A stretch of 64,000 bases of DNA from DVEG01 sp964405435 (GCA_964405435.1 CAYOOD010000019.1:29208-93207), one strand, 5' to 3'; counted from the first letter of the stretch, positions 35,573 through 44,110 are shown. Notes: generated by a model not told the origin, from the sequence alone. Numbers and translations are program-made.

Positions 35573-36436
35573 ATGGCGGAGTCATTTTCTCATAAATGGG
35601 GTCAAATAATCGGCAATCTCATCCAAGAATTTATTCGCGATAAACTTCAGGAAATTGCTCACGAACACAGTCTTTATTTGGACTTTCAGAAAAAACGCAA
35701 GGCTCGCTCTAGCAAAAAAGTATCGTGGCAGGATCGCTACGGGAACTCTCACGATCTTGACTATGTATTGGAACGGGGTGGCACGGAAGAAATTATAGGG
35801 CTTCCCGCTGCTTTTATTGAGACGGCATGGCGGCGATACACCAAGCACTCTAAAAATAAGGCTCAAGAAATCGAAGGAGCGCTCTTACCGCTTGCAGAAA
35901 CCTACAGTCACCTGAACCCCTTTTTGGGCGCTATTGTAGCCGGCGTGTTTACCTCTGGTTCGCTCAATCAATTAGAATCTAAAGGCTTTAATATCCTTTA
36001 CCTCCCTTACAGCAGTATAGTACAGGCATTTTCACAGATTGGAATTGACGCGGATTTTGACGAAAGCACGCCCGAAACTGAATTTCAGCAAAAAATTGCT
36101 AGCTGGAATAGATTGTCAGAGGCGAATATCGCCACTTTGAAGAATCAAATACTAGCTGTAGAAAAAATTCGCATCGATCGCTTTATGAATACTTTAATAC
36201 AGTCGCTTTCACGTCGGGTTGAATGGGTGTCGGTTACTGTCCTCCACGGACTCCCTCAGCCAATAGCCACCATCGATCGCGCGATTGAATACATTCAAAC
36301 TTATGCCGAAAATCAACCCAGCCCAGCGCCAGCCTTGAAATACGAGATTGATATTCGCTATAACAATGGTGATGCAATCCGCGCCATCTTTCAGAATAAG
36401 GCGGAAGCCATCAAATTCCTGAGAACATTCGCTTGA
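35573..36436 (+). CDS. Putative restriction endonuclease of RM system 2
   Basis: 287 residues, no membrane parts. The segment SHDLDYVLERGGTEEIIG with FIETAWRRYTKHSKNKAQEIEG looks like a PD-(D/E)XK core in which Glu of FIE and a Lys/Arg near it bind the metal. This pattern occurs in proteins encoded right behind SPPY methylases in cyanobacteria, which supports the role. Assignment rests mainly on context, as the second catalytic lysine is displaced. The start has AAGGA upstream. Confidence 0.65.
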   Translation: MAESFSHKWGQIIGNLIQEFIRDKLQEIAHEHSLYLDFQKKRKARSSKKVSWQDRYGNSHDLDYVLERGGTEEIIGLPAAFIETAWRRYTKHSKNKAQEIEGALLPLAETYSHLNPFLGAIVAGVFTSGSLNQLESKGFNILYLPYSSIVQAFSQIGIDADFDESTPETEFQQKIASWNRLSEANIATLKNQILAVEKIRIDRFMNTLIQSLSRRVEWVSVTVLHGLPQPIATIDRAIEYIQTYAENQPSPAPALKYEIDIRYNNGDAIRAIFQNKAEAIKFLRTFA

Positions 36437-36459
36437 ACCCGACTCGATCGCAAAATCCT

Positions 36460-37527
36460 ATGAAAAAACTCATCAACCACCCCGACGACGCCGCGCGCGA
36501 AAGCCTGGAAGGCATGGCAGCCGCGCATCCCGACCTCATCAAAGTTCACTTCGATCCCCACTTTATTTACCGCGCCGACGCGCCCGTCCAAAATAAAGTG
36601 GCCCTCATCTCCGGCGGCGGCAGCGGTCACGAACCGATGCACGGCGGTTTTGTGGGAATGGGGATGCTCGATGCCGCGTGTCCGGGAGAAGTTTTTACCT
36701 CTCCCACCCCCGACCAAATGTTAGAAGCTGCCAAAATTACAAACGGCGGTGCTGGCGTTCTCAATATCGTCAAAAATTACAGCGGCGACGTGATGAATTT
36801 CGAGATGGCAGCAGAACTGGCGCACTCGGAAGGCATCCCCATTCGCAACATTTTAATCGACGATGACGTGGCTGTTAAAGATAGTTTGTACACCCAAGGG
36901 CGGCGCGGCGTCGGCACGACGGTATTGGCTGAGAAAATCTGCGGTGCTGCTGCCGATCGGGGTTATAATTTGCAGCAGTTAGCGGAACTCTGCCGCCGAG
37001 TCAATCTCAACGGGCGCAGCATGGGAATGGCGCTAACTTCGTGTACCGTACCCGCGAAGGGTTCGCCGACTTTTGAGTTGGGGGAAAATGAAATAGAATT
37101 CGGCATCGGCATTCACGGGGAACCGGGACGTCAGAGAATGCCTCTCAAATCGGCGGATGAAATTACAGAAATGCTGGCGATTTCAATCATTGAAGATTGC
37201 GCCTATACTCGCGCGGTACGGGAGTGGGATGCTGAAAAAGCCGAATGGGTTGAAGTAGAACTGACTGACCCTCCTTTGCAGGGGGGCGATTCGGTTTTGG
37301 CGTTTGTCAACAGTATGGGGGGAACGCCTCTGTCTGAATTATATATCATTTATCGCAAATTCGCTCAAATTTGCAACAAAAAGGGGCTGAAAATTGTCCG
37401 AAATTTGATTGGCCCCTATATCACGTCTTTGGAAATGCAGGGCTGTTCTATCACTTTGCTGAAACTGGATGAAGAGATGATTAAACTTTGGGACGCACCC
37501 GTAAAGACGCCGGCGCTGCGCTGGTGA
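36460..37527 (+). CDS. dhaK: Dihydroxyacetone kinase subunit DhaK
   Basis: 355 residues, the substrate-binding subunit. ISGGGSGHEPMHGG forms the binding loop and His219 in GIGIHGEPGR is the residue that holds dihydroxyacetone covalently (His218 in E. coli). TSPTPDQMLEAA and LIDDDVAVKDSLYTQGRRGVG are conserved. The ATG at 36460 is preferred to a TTG at 36433 which overlaps the preceding endonuclease. With DhaL it makes dihydroxyacetone phosphate. The two subunits are separated here by one hydrolase gene. Confidence 0.95.
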   Translation: MKKLINHPDDAARESLEGMAAAHPDLIKVHFDPHFIYRADAPVQNKVALISGGGSGHEPMHGGFVGMGMLDAACPGEVFTSPTPDQMLEAAKITNGGAGVLNIVKNYSGDVMNFEMAAELAHSEGIPIRNILIDDDVAVKDSLYTQGRRGVGTTVLAEKICGAAADRGYNLQQLAELCRRVNLNGRSMGMALTSCTVPAKGSPTFELGENEIEFGIGIHGEPGRQRMPLKSADEITEMLAISIIEDCAYTRAVREWDAEKAEWVEVELTDPPLQGGDSVLAFVNSMGGTPLSELYIIYRKFAQICNKKGLKIVRNLIGPYITSLEMQGCSITLLKLDEEMIKLWDAPVKTPALRW

Positions 37528-37578
37528 AGGTGTCGATTTTTTAAAGCAGAGATTAGCCGTCTGGCGAATCGCGCGAGG

Positions 37579-37608
37579 AAATGGGTTTCTTAAAGAAACC
37601 CATTTTTT
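37579..37608 (+). terminator. Rho-independent terminator after dhaK
   Basis: AAATGGGTTTCTT pairs with its complement directly behind and ends in TTTTTT. It would separate most dhaK transcripts from the hydrolase gene that follows. Confidence 0.75.
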
Positions 37609-37721
37609 ACCTATCTAGAGGCTAAAAATGTAAAGTTTTGTAAAATTTGGCCAAGTTGGCAACCCATTTGGGCAGTAGGGGACTGTAATGGAAAGTAAGA
37701 AGGATTTTACAGGAGAAGGTT

Positions 37722-38339
37722 ATGACGGCGATAAAGCAATTTCGGGAAATTGAAGAGGCTGTGAAGGTAAAAGACAGGATTGTTCACTGCATTGAAGCTG
37801 GAAAACCGACGGCATCGAGCGTGCTGTTTCTGCACGGTGCAAGTTTTAGCGCCAAGACTTGGAAAGAACTCGGCAGTTTAAAACTTCTAGCAGAAAGAGG
37901 ATACCGGGCGATCGCGCTGGATCTTCCAGGCTATGGCAGTTCTGAGAGCTTCTCAGGCTCTCCTGTAGAGTTTTTGTCTCTCGTGATGGAGGAATTAAAT
38001 TTAAATCGACCCATTTTAATTTCTCCCTCGATGAGTGGCCGATACAGCCTCCCTTTCATCGTAGAGCATTCGGACAAGTTGCGCGGCTTTGTCGCGATCG
38101 CTCCGGTCGATATTTTGAAGTTCAAGCGGCAACTGCAAGGAATCAACCTGCCAGTTTTGGCCATTTGGGGCAGCAATGACAAGATTATTCCCGTCGCCAA
38201 AGCAGACGAATTGCTGGAAGTCATGCCAGCCGCTCAAAAGGTAATTCTACCAAATGCCGGGCACGCCTGCTACATGACGGCGACTGACGAGTTTCACGAT
38301 CGCTTAATTCAATTTATCGATCGCTGCTCGTCCGTTTGA
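37722..38339 (+). CDS. ABHD14-like alpha/beta hydrolase
   Basis: 205 residues, single hydrolase domain. The nucleophile region ISPSMSGRYSLPF (Ser103) matches the SPS-x-SG-x-YSLPF signature of ABHD14/CIB proteins instead of the common GxSxG elbow; LDLPGYGSS, WGSNDKIIPV and NAGHACYM supply the rest of the triad. Human ABHD14B acts as a lysine deacetylase in vitro. It is located between dhaK and dhaL in the same direction, 79 bases before dhaL. Whether it acts in triose metabolism is unknown. Confidence 0.8.
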   Translation: MTAIKQFREIEEAVKVKDRIVHCIEAGKPTASSVLFLHGASFSAKTWKELGSLKLLAERGYRAIALDLPGYGSSESFSGSPVEFLSLVMEELNLNRPILISPSMSGRYSLPFIVEHSDKLRGFVAIAPVDILKFKRQLQGINLPVLAIWGSNDKIIPVAKADELLEVMPAAQKVILPNAGHACYMTATDEFHDRLIQFIDRCSSV

Positions 38340-38417
38340 AGCGATCGCCCGCTCCTCTCCAACCCATCCCCCGCCTAAAATAGAGAGTGGCGTTTCAACC
38401 GGGCAACTTTCAAAAAA

Positions 38418-39050
38418 ATGGTGACGAAAGAGCAAGTTATTCAATGGCTGCGGGCGGCAGCGATAATTTTCGAGCAAAATAAGGATTACCTCACCGCACT
38501 CGATGCGGCGATTGGCGATGCCGATCACGGTATTAATATGAATCGGGGTTTTCAAAAAGTTATCGCGCAACTGCCCAGCGTTGCCGACAAGGATATCGGC
38601 AGCATCTTCAAGGCTGTCAGCATGACGCTGATTTCCAGCGTCGGCGGCGCTAGCGGCCCCCTTTACGGGACGCTATTTTTGCGGGCGAGTAGCGCTGTGG
38701 CGGGCAAGCAAGATTTGAGCGATGCGGATGTGGCGGCACTGCTAGAAGCCGGATTGCACGGCGTAATTGAGCGGGGAAAAGCGAATCTGGGGGATAAAAC
38801 CATGCTCGACGCCCTCTCGCCAGCAGTGGAGGCTTTCCAAAATGCGATCGCCTCTGGCAATTCTACCGTGGAAGCTCTAGAAAAAACCGTCGCCGCTGCT
38901 GAAGAAGGGGTGAAAAATACGATTCCCTTAGTGGCAAAAAAGGGACGGGCGAGCTATCTCGGCGATCGCAGTGCCGCTCATCAAGACCCAGGCGCGACTT
39001 CTACTTATCTCCTCCTCAAAACGCTGCTGGAGACGGTTGCGGGTTCGTGA
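38418..39050 (+). CDS. dhaL: Dihydroxyacetone kinase subunit DhaL
   Basis: 210 residues, the nucleotide-binding subunit. GDADHG (33-38) holds the Mg-ADP ligands, followed by VGGASGPLYGTLF, LGDKTMLDAL and the C-terminal GRASYLGDRSAAHQDPGATS. In E. coli, DhaM passes phosphate from the PTS to DhaL-ADP; no dhaM is visible here. The start has no strong ribosome site. The inverted repeat at 39075-39132 closes the gene. Confidence 0.93.
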   Translation: MVTKEQVIQWLRAAAIIFEQNKDYLTALDAAIGDADHGINMNRGFQKVIAQLPSVADKDIGSIFKAVSMTLISSVGGASGPLYGTLFLRASSAVAGKQDLSDADVAALLEAGLHGVIERGKANLGDKTMLDALSPAVEAFQNAIASGNSTVEALEKTVAAAEEGVKNTIPLVAKKGRASYLGDRSAAHQDPGATSTYLLLKTLLETVAGS

Positions 39051-39074
39051 GGAAGGGAGCATCTCAGTTTTGTA

Positions 39075-39132
39075 GTGCGGGCCAGAAAGTCCGCGATCTA
39101 TGACCTCATCGCGGGCTTTCTGGCCCGCACTC
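39075..39132. repeat. Long inverted repeat (24-bp arms)
   Basis: AGTGCGGGCCAGAAAG plus TCCGCGAT (39075-39098) and its complement (39109-39132) with one G-T pair and a 10-base spacer. It lies between the convergent ends of dhaL and fghA and lacks T-tracts, so it is a REP/MITE-like element rather than a classical terminator. A fragment of similar sequence (AAGTCCGCACTA) recurs at about 44566. Confidence 0.8.
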
Positions 39133-39177
39133 CTGATAGTGAAAAACTTTTGTCTGAAGGCAGAGCCTCCCGGCAGG

Positions 39178-39268
39178 CGTTCCCAGGCTGAGCCTGGGAA
39201 CGAGTTAACGAGTTAACACTCAGCACTCTACACTATTACTCAGCACTCACCACTCAGCACTCAGCACT
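39178..39268. repeat. CGTTCCCAGGC palindrome and STRR array
   Basis: A perfect 11-bp palindrome (39178-39202, TGA centre) followed by GAGTTAAC copies and then about seven CAGCACT-type heptamers up to 5 bases before the fghA stop codon. Confidence 0.75.
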
Positions 39269-39272
39269 ATTT

Positions 39273-40121
39273 TCACCCCTGCAGGGCTTCGGCGTGGTAG
39301 CGGAGGTGATCTTCGATAAAAGTGGCGATAAAATAATAACCGTGATTGTACCCTTCCTGATAGCGCAGCGTCAGCGGTTGACCGACTTTTGCACAGGCTT
39401 GCTCGAATACTTCGGGAAGCAACTGTTCGGAAAGAAACGGATCGGCGGTGCCTTGATCGATGAGAATCGGACGGGTATAATCAGCAGTGAGAACTAATTC
39501 GCTGGCATCGCAAGCCCGCCAACTTTCTCTATCAGCGCCGAGGTAATTGCTAAATGCTTTCTGCCCCCACGGGCAGCGCGTGGGCGCGGCGATGGGCGCG
39601 AAGGCTGAAACGGAACGGTATTTTTCGGGGTTTCTCAACGCACAAATCAGCGCTCCGTGTCCCCCCATTGAATGACCGAAAATGCTTTGTTTTTCGGGTT
39701 GTGCCGGGAAGTTTTCGGCGACGATTTCCGGCAGTTCGCGGGTGACGTAACTGTACATTTGATAGTGGGATTTCCACGGTTCAACGGTGGCGTCAACGTA
39801 GAAGCCCGCACCCGTGCCGAAATCCCAGTCTTTATCTTCGTCAGGAATGCCGGTATTGCGCGGGCTGGTATCGGGCACGACTAGCATTAATCCGTATTTG
39901 GCTGCAAATTGCTGCGCTCCGGCTTTCACCATAAAGTTCTCTTCCGTGCAGGTCAACCCGGATAGGAAATACACGACTGGCACGGGTGCTAATTTGGCTT
40001 GCGGCGGCTCGTATGTGGCGAATTTCATCTCGCCGTTACAGGTAGGGGAAAAATGCCTGTAAAAGCTGACTGTTCCGCCGAAACTTTTATGTTCGGAAAT
40101 GAGGGTGGGGGAAGGGGGCAT
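39273..40121 (-). CDS. fghA: S-formylglutathione hydrolase
   Basis: 282 residues. It hydrolyses S-formylglutathione to formate and glutathione, the second step of formaldehyde removal. Visible: VVYFLSGLTCTEENF, PDTSPRNTGIPDEDKDWDFGTGAGFYVDAT and the nucleophile in FGHSMGGHGA (Ser151), then acid and His (GYNHGYYF). The start ATG at 40121 is chosen by alignment memory of the family (SPTLISEHKSFGG); a frame open for 86 more codons upstream is Lys/Ser-rich and non-conserved. A promoter candidate is at 40420-40448. Confidence 0.94.
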   Translation of the reverse strand: MPPSPTLISEHKSFGGTVSFYRHFSPTCNGEMKFATYEPPQAKLAPVPVVYFLSGLTCTEENFMVKAGAQQFAAKYGLMLVVPDTSPRNTGIPDEDKDWDFGTGAGFYVDATVEPWKSHYQMYSYVTRELPEIVAENFPAQPEKQSIFGHSMGGHGALICALRNPEKYRSVSAFAPIAAPTRCPWGQKAFSNYLGADRESWRACDASELVLTADYTRPILIDQGTADPFLSEQLLPEVFEQACAKVGQPLTLRYQEGYNHGYYFIATFIEDHLRYHAEALQG

Positions 40122-40419
40122 GATTTTTGATTTGCCGGGATTCGGGGATTGGGGGATTGGTTTCGAGTTTAGCGTTTTAGATGAGTTTGGTTTTGGAAAA
40201 ATTATAAGTTTGTTTAATGACTCAGTTGCGCTTCTTTTGTTTTTTCGATAAAAAGGCGATCGCCCCCCGATAAAATTACTGACACTATTCTCATTTAGCC
40301 GACGAGTTTGCGCCTCTTGACACCTCTTTATTTTTCTGTTATGTTTTAGGAGACTGTAAAGATAGTCTATCTGTGCCAATTAAATTTTTCCCTAAAAACA
40401 AAAACAGGATAACTTTACC

Positions 40420-40448
40420 ACAATAAACCAAAAGCCTCGACTTGTCAA
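40420..40448 (-). promoter_or_regulatory. Promoter candidate for fghA
   Basis: On the minus strand TTGACA (40443-40448), 17-base spacer and TATTGT (40420-40425): perfect -35, four of six in -10. Transcription would start near 40413, giving a leader of about 290 bases. Confidence 0.45.
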
Positions 40449-40492
40449 GCGGGGGGTTCAGCAAATTCGCAGCGGGAGGATAGATTTTCGCC

Positions 40493-40515
40493 CGTGCCGA
40501 TGCACGAGTTTTTTT
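40493..40515 (+). terminator. Plus-strand terminator without an obvious gene
   Basis: CGTGC-CGAT-GCACG stem followed by AG and seven T. On this strand no reading frame precedes it, while both neighbouring genes run on the minus strand. It lies in the 40122-40567 gap, which otherwise holds the fghA promoter and a GGGGATT repeat near 40140, but no gene. Confidence 0.5.
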
Positions 40516-40567
40516 GCCTAAGTATTTTAGCAGGGATTGACAAAAACATGTTTATGTGATATTGAGT

Positions 40568-41047
40568 TTAATCGACGAACCACTTGGCGGCGACTTTGTG
40601 GTGGGCGAGCCCGTCTTTGCGCTTGTGCTCGCCGACATTCCAGCGAATCACCTCTCTGTCGCCTCGGGTATTGACGATGGTCATAAAATAGTAGGAGTCT
40701 TCTAGAAATACCAAGCGATCGCCTTTAAAAGTGGCGCTGACAGCGGAGGTATTCTGCGCGTAAACGACGCCGTTTCTAATCCAGAGGATATCGGCATCGA
40801 TCGCGTATTCGTAATCTTTGATATCGATAACAATTCTGACTTTGTGCCCGTTGCGAACGGCGTCGATGAGCAAGTTGACATTGCCAGCAGCGGGCTTGCC
40901 GTATTCGTCGTGCGCGTATAATAACCGCCAACTGCGCTTTTGCTTGAGTTCGCGCAGTTCTTCGAGAATGGCAGAGAGGGTTGCAGGCAGAGAGTGCCCG
41001 CCCAAAACGGCATCGTAAGGACGGGGGTGGTTGGAATGGTTGTTCAT
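40568..41047 (-). CDS. Conserved hypothetical protein (DAVLGG N-terminus)
   Basis: 159 residues. I recognise no named domain. The N-terminus has PYDAVLGGH, a motif seen at the front of several cyanobacterial proteins, then LPATLSAILEELRELKQKRSWRLLYA and an alternating beta region (VRIVIDIKDYEYAIDADILWI, YYFMTIVNTRGDREVIRW). The start at 41047 follows the SnoaL-like stop by 19 bases and is likely cotranscribed with it. No signal peptide or membrane segment is seen. Confidence 0.6.
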   Translation of the reverse strand: MNNHSNHPRPYDAVLGGHSLPATLSAILEELRELKQKRSWRLLYAHDEYGKPAAGNVNLLIDAVRNGHKVRIVIDIKDYEYAIDADILWIRNGVVYAQNTSAVSATFKGDRLVFLEDSYYFMTIVNTRGDREVIRWNVGEHKRKDGLAHHKVAAKWFVD

Positions 41048-41066
41048 CAGCGATGCCTCTAGGCAG

Positions 41067-41525
41067 TTATTTTTGAACTTGCGAAAGAATGGCGGCACTG
41101 TCCGGCAAAACTTCTAGCTGTTGCAGCAAGCCAAGAGTATCGATAATCGTTTGATTTTGGGTAATTTTGCCGCTTTGACAGTGGCAAATCGTCACGCCTT
41201 TGAGCGTCAGGGGCTTGCCGGTGGCGGGAATTCCCATAAAAGGATTCTCGTTCGTGCCGGTGGCGCTCCAGTGTATGACGGCGTGGCGATCGTCGGCGAT
41301 AATCTTGTCAGGGGTGAAGCGCATGTCGGGGACGGATGCGAGCCAGTGCTCGATGTGGTGCTTCATGCTTTCGGGACCTTTGCCCTCCCAGGGGACAGGC
41401 TCGTGGCTGATGGTGTGGGTGACGAAATCTTCTGAGAAAATTTCGTCAGCGACCTGGAATTGGCGCTGATTCCAGAGTTCGTCCATAAAGCGGCGAGCGA
41501 TCGCGATATTTTCCTGACTCGACAC
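41067..41525 (-). CDS. SnoaL-like ester cyclase-family protein
   Basis: 152 residues, SnoaL/NTF2 fold: NIAIARRFMDELWNQRQFQVADEIFSEDFVTH, then HIEHWLASVPDMRFTPDKIIADDRHAVIHWSATGTN and GKITQNQTIIDTLGLLQQL. In streptomycetes these close polyketide rings, but the family is used widely and no such cluster is here. It lies between the two formaldehyde enzymes in the same direction, so it could be part of the same response. An STRR array occupies its leader. Confidence 0.75.
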   Translation of the reverse strand: MSSQENIAIARRFMDELWNQRQFQVADEIFSEDFVTHTISHEPVPWEGKGPESMKHHIEHWLASVPDMRFTPDKIIADDRHAVIHWSATGTNENPFMGIPATGKPLTLKGVTICHCQSGKITQNQTIIDTLGLLQQLEVLPDSAAILSQVQK

Positions 41526-41547
41526 GCAAACCTCCTTGTTTTTTAAG

Positions 41548-41690
41548 TGCTGAGTGAAAAGTGCTGAGTGCTGAGAGGGGAGTGTGGAGTGTTGAGTGTT
41601 GAGTGTTGAATGTGGAGTGTTGAATGTGGAGTGTTGAAGAATTTAACTCCTGACTCCTGACTCCTCACTCCTGACTCCTGACTCAGCCGA
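41548..41690. repeat. STRR array, several heptamer types
   Basis: GTGCTGA, GTGTGGA, GTGTTGA and ACTCCTG copies in tandem over about 140 bases, between frmA and the SnoaL-like gene. Any frmA read-through must pass it. Confidence 0.85.
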
Positions 41691-41725
41691 GGCACCCTTG
41701 CACTTTTCACTCTTTCCAACTCCTT

Positions 41726-42838
41726 TTAGGAGAACGTAACGACGCTGCGGATAGTTTCGCCTTGGTGCATCAAGTCGAAAGCGTCATTAATCCGCTCGAC
41801 GGGCATGACATTGGTAATCAAATCGTCGATATTGATTTTGCCGTCCATGTACCAGTCAACAATTTTAGGAACGTCGGTGCGTCCTCTGGCTCCTCCGAAA
41901 GCAGTACCTTTCCAAACGCGCCCGGTGACGAGTTGGAAAGGACGGGTGCGGATTTCCTCCCCCGCGCCGGCAACGCCGACGATGGTGCTGACGCCCCAGC
42001 CTTTGTGGCAGCATTCTAGCGCTTGGCGCATGACATTGACATTGCCGACGCATTCAAAGCTGTAATCGGCACCGCCTTTGGTTAAATCCACCAGGTAGGC
42101 GACTAAATCGCCCTCTACTTCCTGGGGATTGACAAAATGCGTCATGCCGAATTTTTCCGCGATCGCTTTTTTGGCAGGGTTGACGTCCACCCCGACAATC
42201 ATGTCGGCACCCACCAGGCGCGCGCCCTGGATGACATTCAAGCCGATGCCGCCCAACCCGAACACGACGACTCTAGCGCCCGGTTCGACTTTGGCAGTAT
42301 TGATAACGGCACCGATGCCAGTAGTGACGCCGCAGCCGATGTAGCAAACCTTGTCAAAAGGAGCGTCTTCGCGGATTTTGGCAACGGCGATTTCCGGCAG
42401 AACGGTATAGTTAGCAAACGTCGAGGTGCCCATATAGTGGTGAATCATTTTCCCGCCGAGAGAAAAGCGGCTGCTGCCGTCGGGCATGACGCCCCGCCCC
42501 TGAGTGGCGCGAATCGCTTGGCAGAGGTTCGTTTTTAGGCTCAGGCAGTATTCGCACTGGCGGCATTCGGGGATGTAGAGGGGGATAACATGGTCGCCCG
42601 GTTTAACGCTGGTAACGCCCTCCCCCACCTCCACGACGACGCCCGCGCCTTCATGCCCTAAAATCGCCGGGAATAACCCTTCGGGATCTTTTCCCGACAG
42701 GGTATAGGCGTCGGTGTGACAAATTCCGCTGGCTTTTATCTCTACCATCACCTCGCCGGCTTTGGGACCGTCGAGCTGAACAGTTTCGAGGGAGAGCGGT
42801 TTCCCGGCTTCAAAGGCGACGGCTGCTTTTACGTCCAT
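41726..42838 (-). CDS. frmA: S-(hydroxymethyl)glutathione dehydrogenase (class III ADH)
   Basis: 370 residues including the initiator, zinc-dependent. It oxidises the formaldehyde-glutathione adduct with NAD and can also reduce S-nitrosoglutathione. The catalytic zinc ligands are Cys40 (SGICHTDAY), His62/Glu63 (ILGHEGAG) and a later Cys; the structural zinc site is CRQCEYCLSLKTNLC. The NAD fold has GLGGIGLNV. The start ATG 42838 is chosen; an in-frame start 33 bases upstream is less likely. Together with fghA it converts formaldehyde to formate. Confidence 0.95.
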   Translation of the reverse strand: MDVKAAVAFEAGKPLSLETVQLDGPKAGEVMVEIKASGICHTDAYTLSGKDPEGLFPAILGHEGAGVVVEVGEGVTSVKPGDHVIPLYIPECRQCEYCLSLKTNLCQAIRATQGRGVMPDGSSRFSLGGKMIHHYMGTSTFANYTVLPEIAVAKIREDAPFDKVCYIGCGVTTGIGAVINTAKVEPGARVVVFGLGGIGLNVIQGARLVGADMIVGVDVNPAKKAIAEKFGMTHFVNPQEVEGDLVAYLVDLTKGGADYSFECVGNVNVMRQALECCHKGWGVSTIVGVAGAGEEIRTRPFQLVTGRVWKGTAFGGARGRTDVPKIVDWYMDGKINIDDLITNVMPVERINDAFDLMHQGETIRSVVTFS

Positions 42839-43093
42839 CCTGCATTCCTGTCCTGAGTTGAGATAATGCACTCATCGTATAACGGGATTTGCCCCCATCC
42901 GCACGATGCGGATAATACGGATGCGCGGATTGATTCTTTAAAGTAATGAGTATCCCGCTTCGTACTCCGTGCCGCCTCCCCAATCCTCGCAACTGCTGCC
43001 AGTCTCCGCGATAGTTTTGGATTGTAGCGCGATTTTTTTCGATGAAGATTTCCAGGGAATATACGAGGGCGAGAAAACTGAGCAAACAGCAAT

Positions 43094-44110
43094 CTACCGA
43101 CTTAGTTTCTTCTTCAGCTTGCTCATTATACCCTGGAGCTTTAACTTTAACTTTTGAGTCCCCGTCAATTTTCTAATAGGACTCAACTGATTTTCAGCTC
43201 CGGCATCAAAAAATAGATTGATATCCTTTAAAATTATTTCCAACCGTTTGATAATATTCCCCGATCGATACTCAGCTAAAACTTCCTCAGCCAGAGCTAA
43301 AGGCTCTGAATCCTGCAAGACATTCAAAATTCGCTGGACATCGTATTCTTTGGAATATCCCGCAATTTTGTAGCAATTAAATCCCGGATCTAAATAATCG
43401 GACAGCCCCCCATTCACGCTGGAAAATACCTGACAGCCACAGGCGAGCGCTTCCATCGGTTGCAAGCCAAATCCTTCACTGACTCCCTGTAGCGCCCAAT
43501 ATTCAGCCGAATCATAGAGGTAAATTTTCGCCCGATTGAACATTCCCGGTAAATCTTCTACATAAGAATCAATGACGCAGACATTACACTGCTTTTGCAA
43601 CGCAGGAATTAATTCCTCTAGGAGATAACTGGAAGATTTGCGGGCTTGTACTAAAATGTCGATATCCCGCTTCAAATTGAAATTTTTAAATTCATCAGAA
43701 ATTTGATTGGGCAAATAATAGAGGAGGGAATGGGGAGATTGCTGCCCCCAATATCCCAGAGTATTTCGGCTGACGGCAATAATCGGAATGCTGGCAGGAA
43801 GTTGGAATCGATACCCGGCGCTGTGGGCGTGGTAAACAACATTATAGGGTTTGAGTTTAGCCGAGAGTTTGGGAATATCAAATCCCCAGCTAATCACAAA
43901 AATAATCTCTTCTAAATTTTTTTCTTTCAGCACGTCATCTAAGAAAAGCGCGTCTTTTTCGCGCTGGCGGTAAGTCACAACCTCAGCCCGACAAACCTGC
44001 TTGGCGAGATTGAAGGTTTTCAACTCTGCCCAGAGCCCACCACAGGCAAAGTTTCCACGGGTTCCGGGAACTAGGAAGTACAGTTGTCTCACGCCTATCC
44101 TCTCTTTCAT
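43094..44110 (-). CDS. Glycosyltransferase (GT4-like)
   Basis: 338 residues. A two-lobed glycosyltransferase: N-terminal LYFLVPGTRGNFACGGLWAE, then VVYHAHSAGYRF and in the second lobe IYLYDSAEYWALQGVSEGFGLQPMEALACGCQVFSSVNGG, the E-x7-E-type nucleotide-sugar motif of GT4. The Lys-rich C-terminus (KLKLKLQGIMSKLKKKL) may contact the membrane. It lacks glycan genes around it, and its substrate is unknown. ATG 44110 is likelier than 44155. Confidence 0.75.
   Translation of the reverse strand: MKERIGVRQLYFLVPGTRGNFACGGLWAELKTFNLAKQVCRAEVVTYRQREKDALFLDDVLKEKNLEEIIFVISWGFDIPKLSAKLKPYNVVYHAHSAGYRFQLPASIPIIAVSRNTLGYWGQQSPHSLLYYLPNQISDEFKNFNLKRDIDILVQARKSSSYLLEELIPALQKQCNVCVIDSYVEDLPGMFNRAKIYLYDSAEYWALQGVSEGFGLQPMEALACGCQVFSSVNGGLSDYLDPGFNCYKIAGYSKEYDVQRILNVLQDSEPLALAEEVLAEYRSGNIIKRLEIILKDINLFFDAGAENQLSPIRKLTGTQKLKLKLQGIMSKLKKKLSR

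Noticed and set aside
40122..40379. N-terminal extension of S-formylglutathione hydrolase by 86 residues
   Set aside because: The extension is Lys/Ser-rich and low in complexity and the family starts at the ATG chosen.
41548..41690. Heptamer arrays as CRISPR or origin iterons
   Set aside because: Units of 7 bases without spacers, found at many sites between genes; they fit STRR elements.
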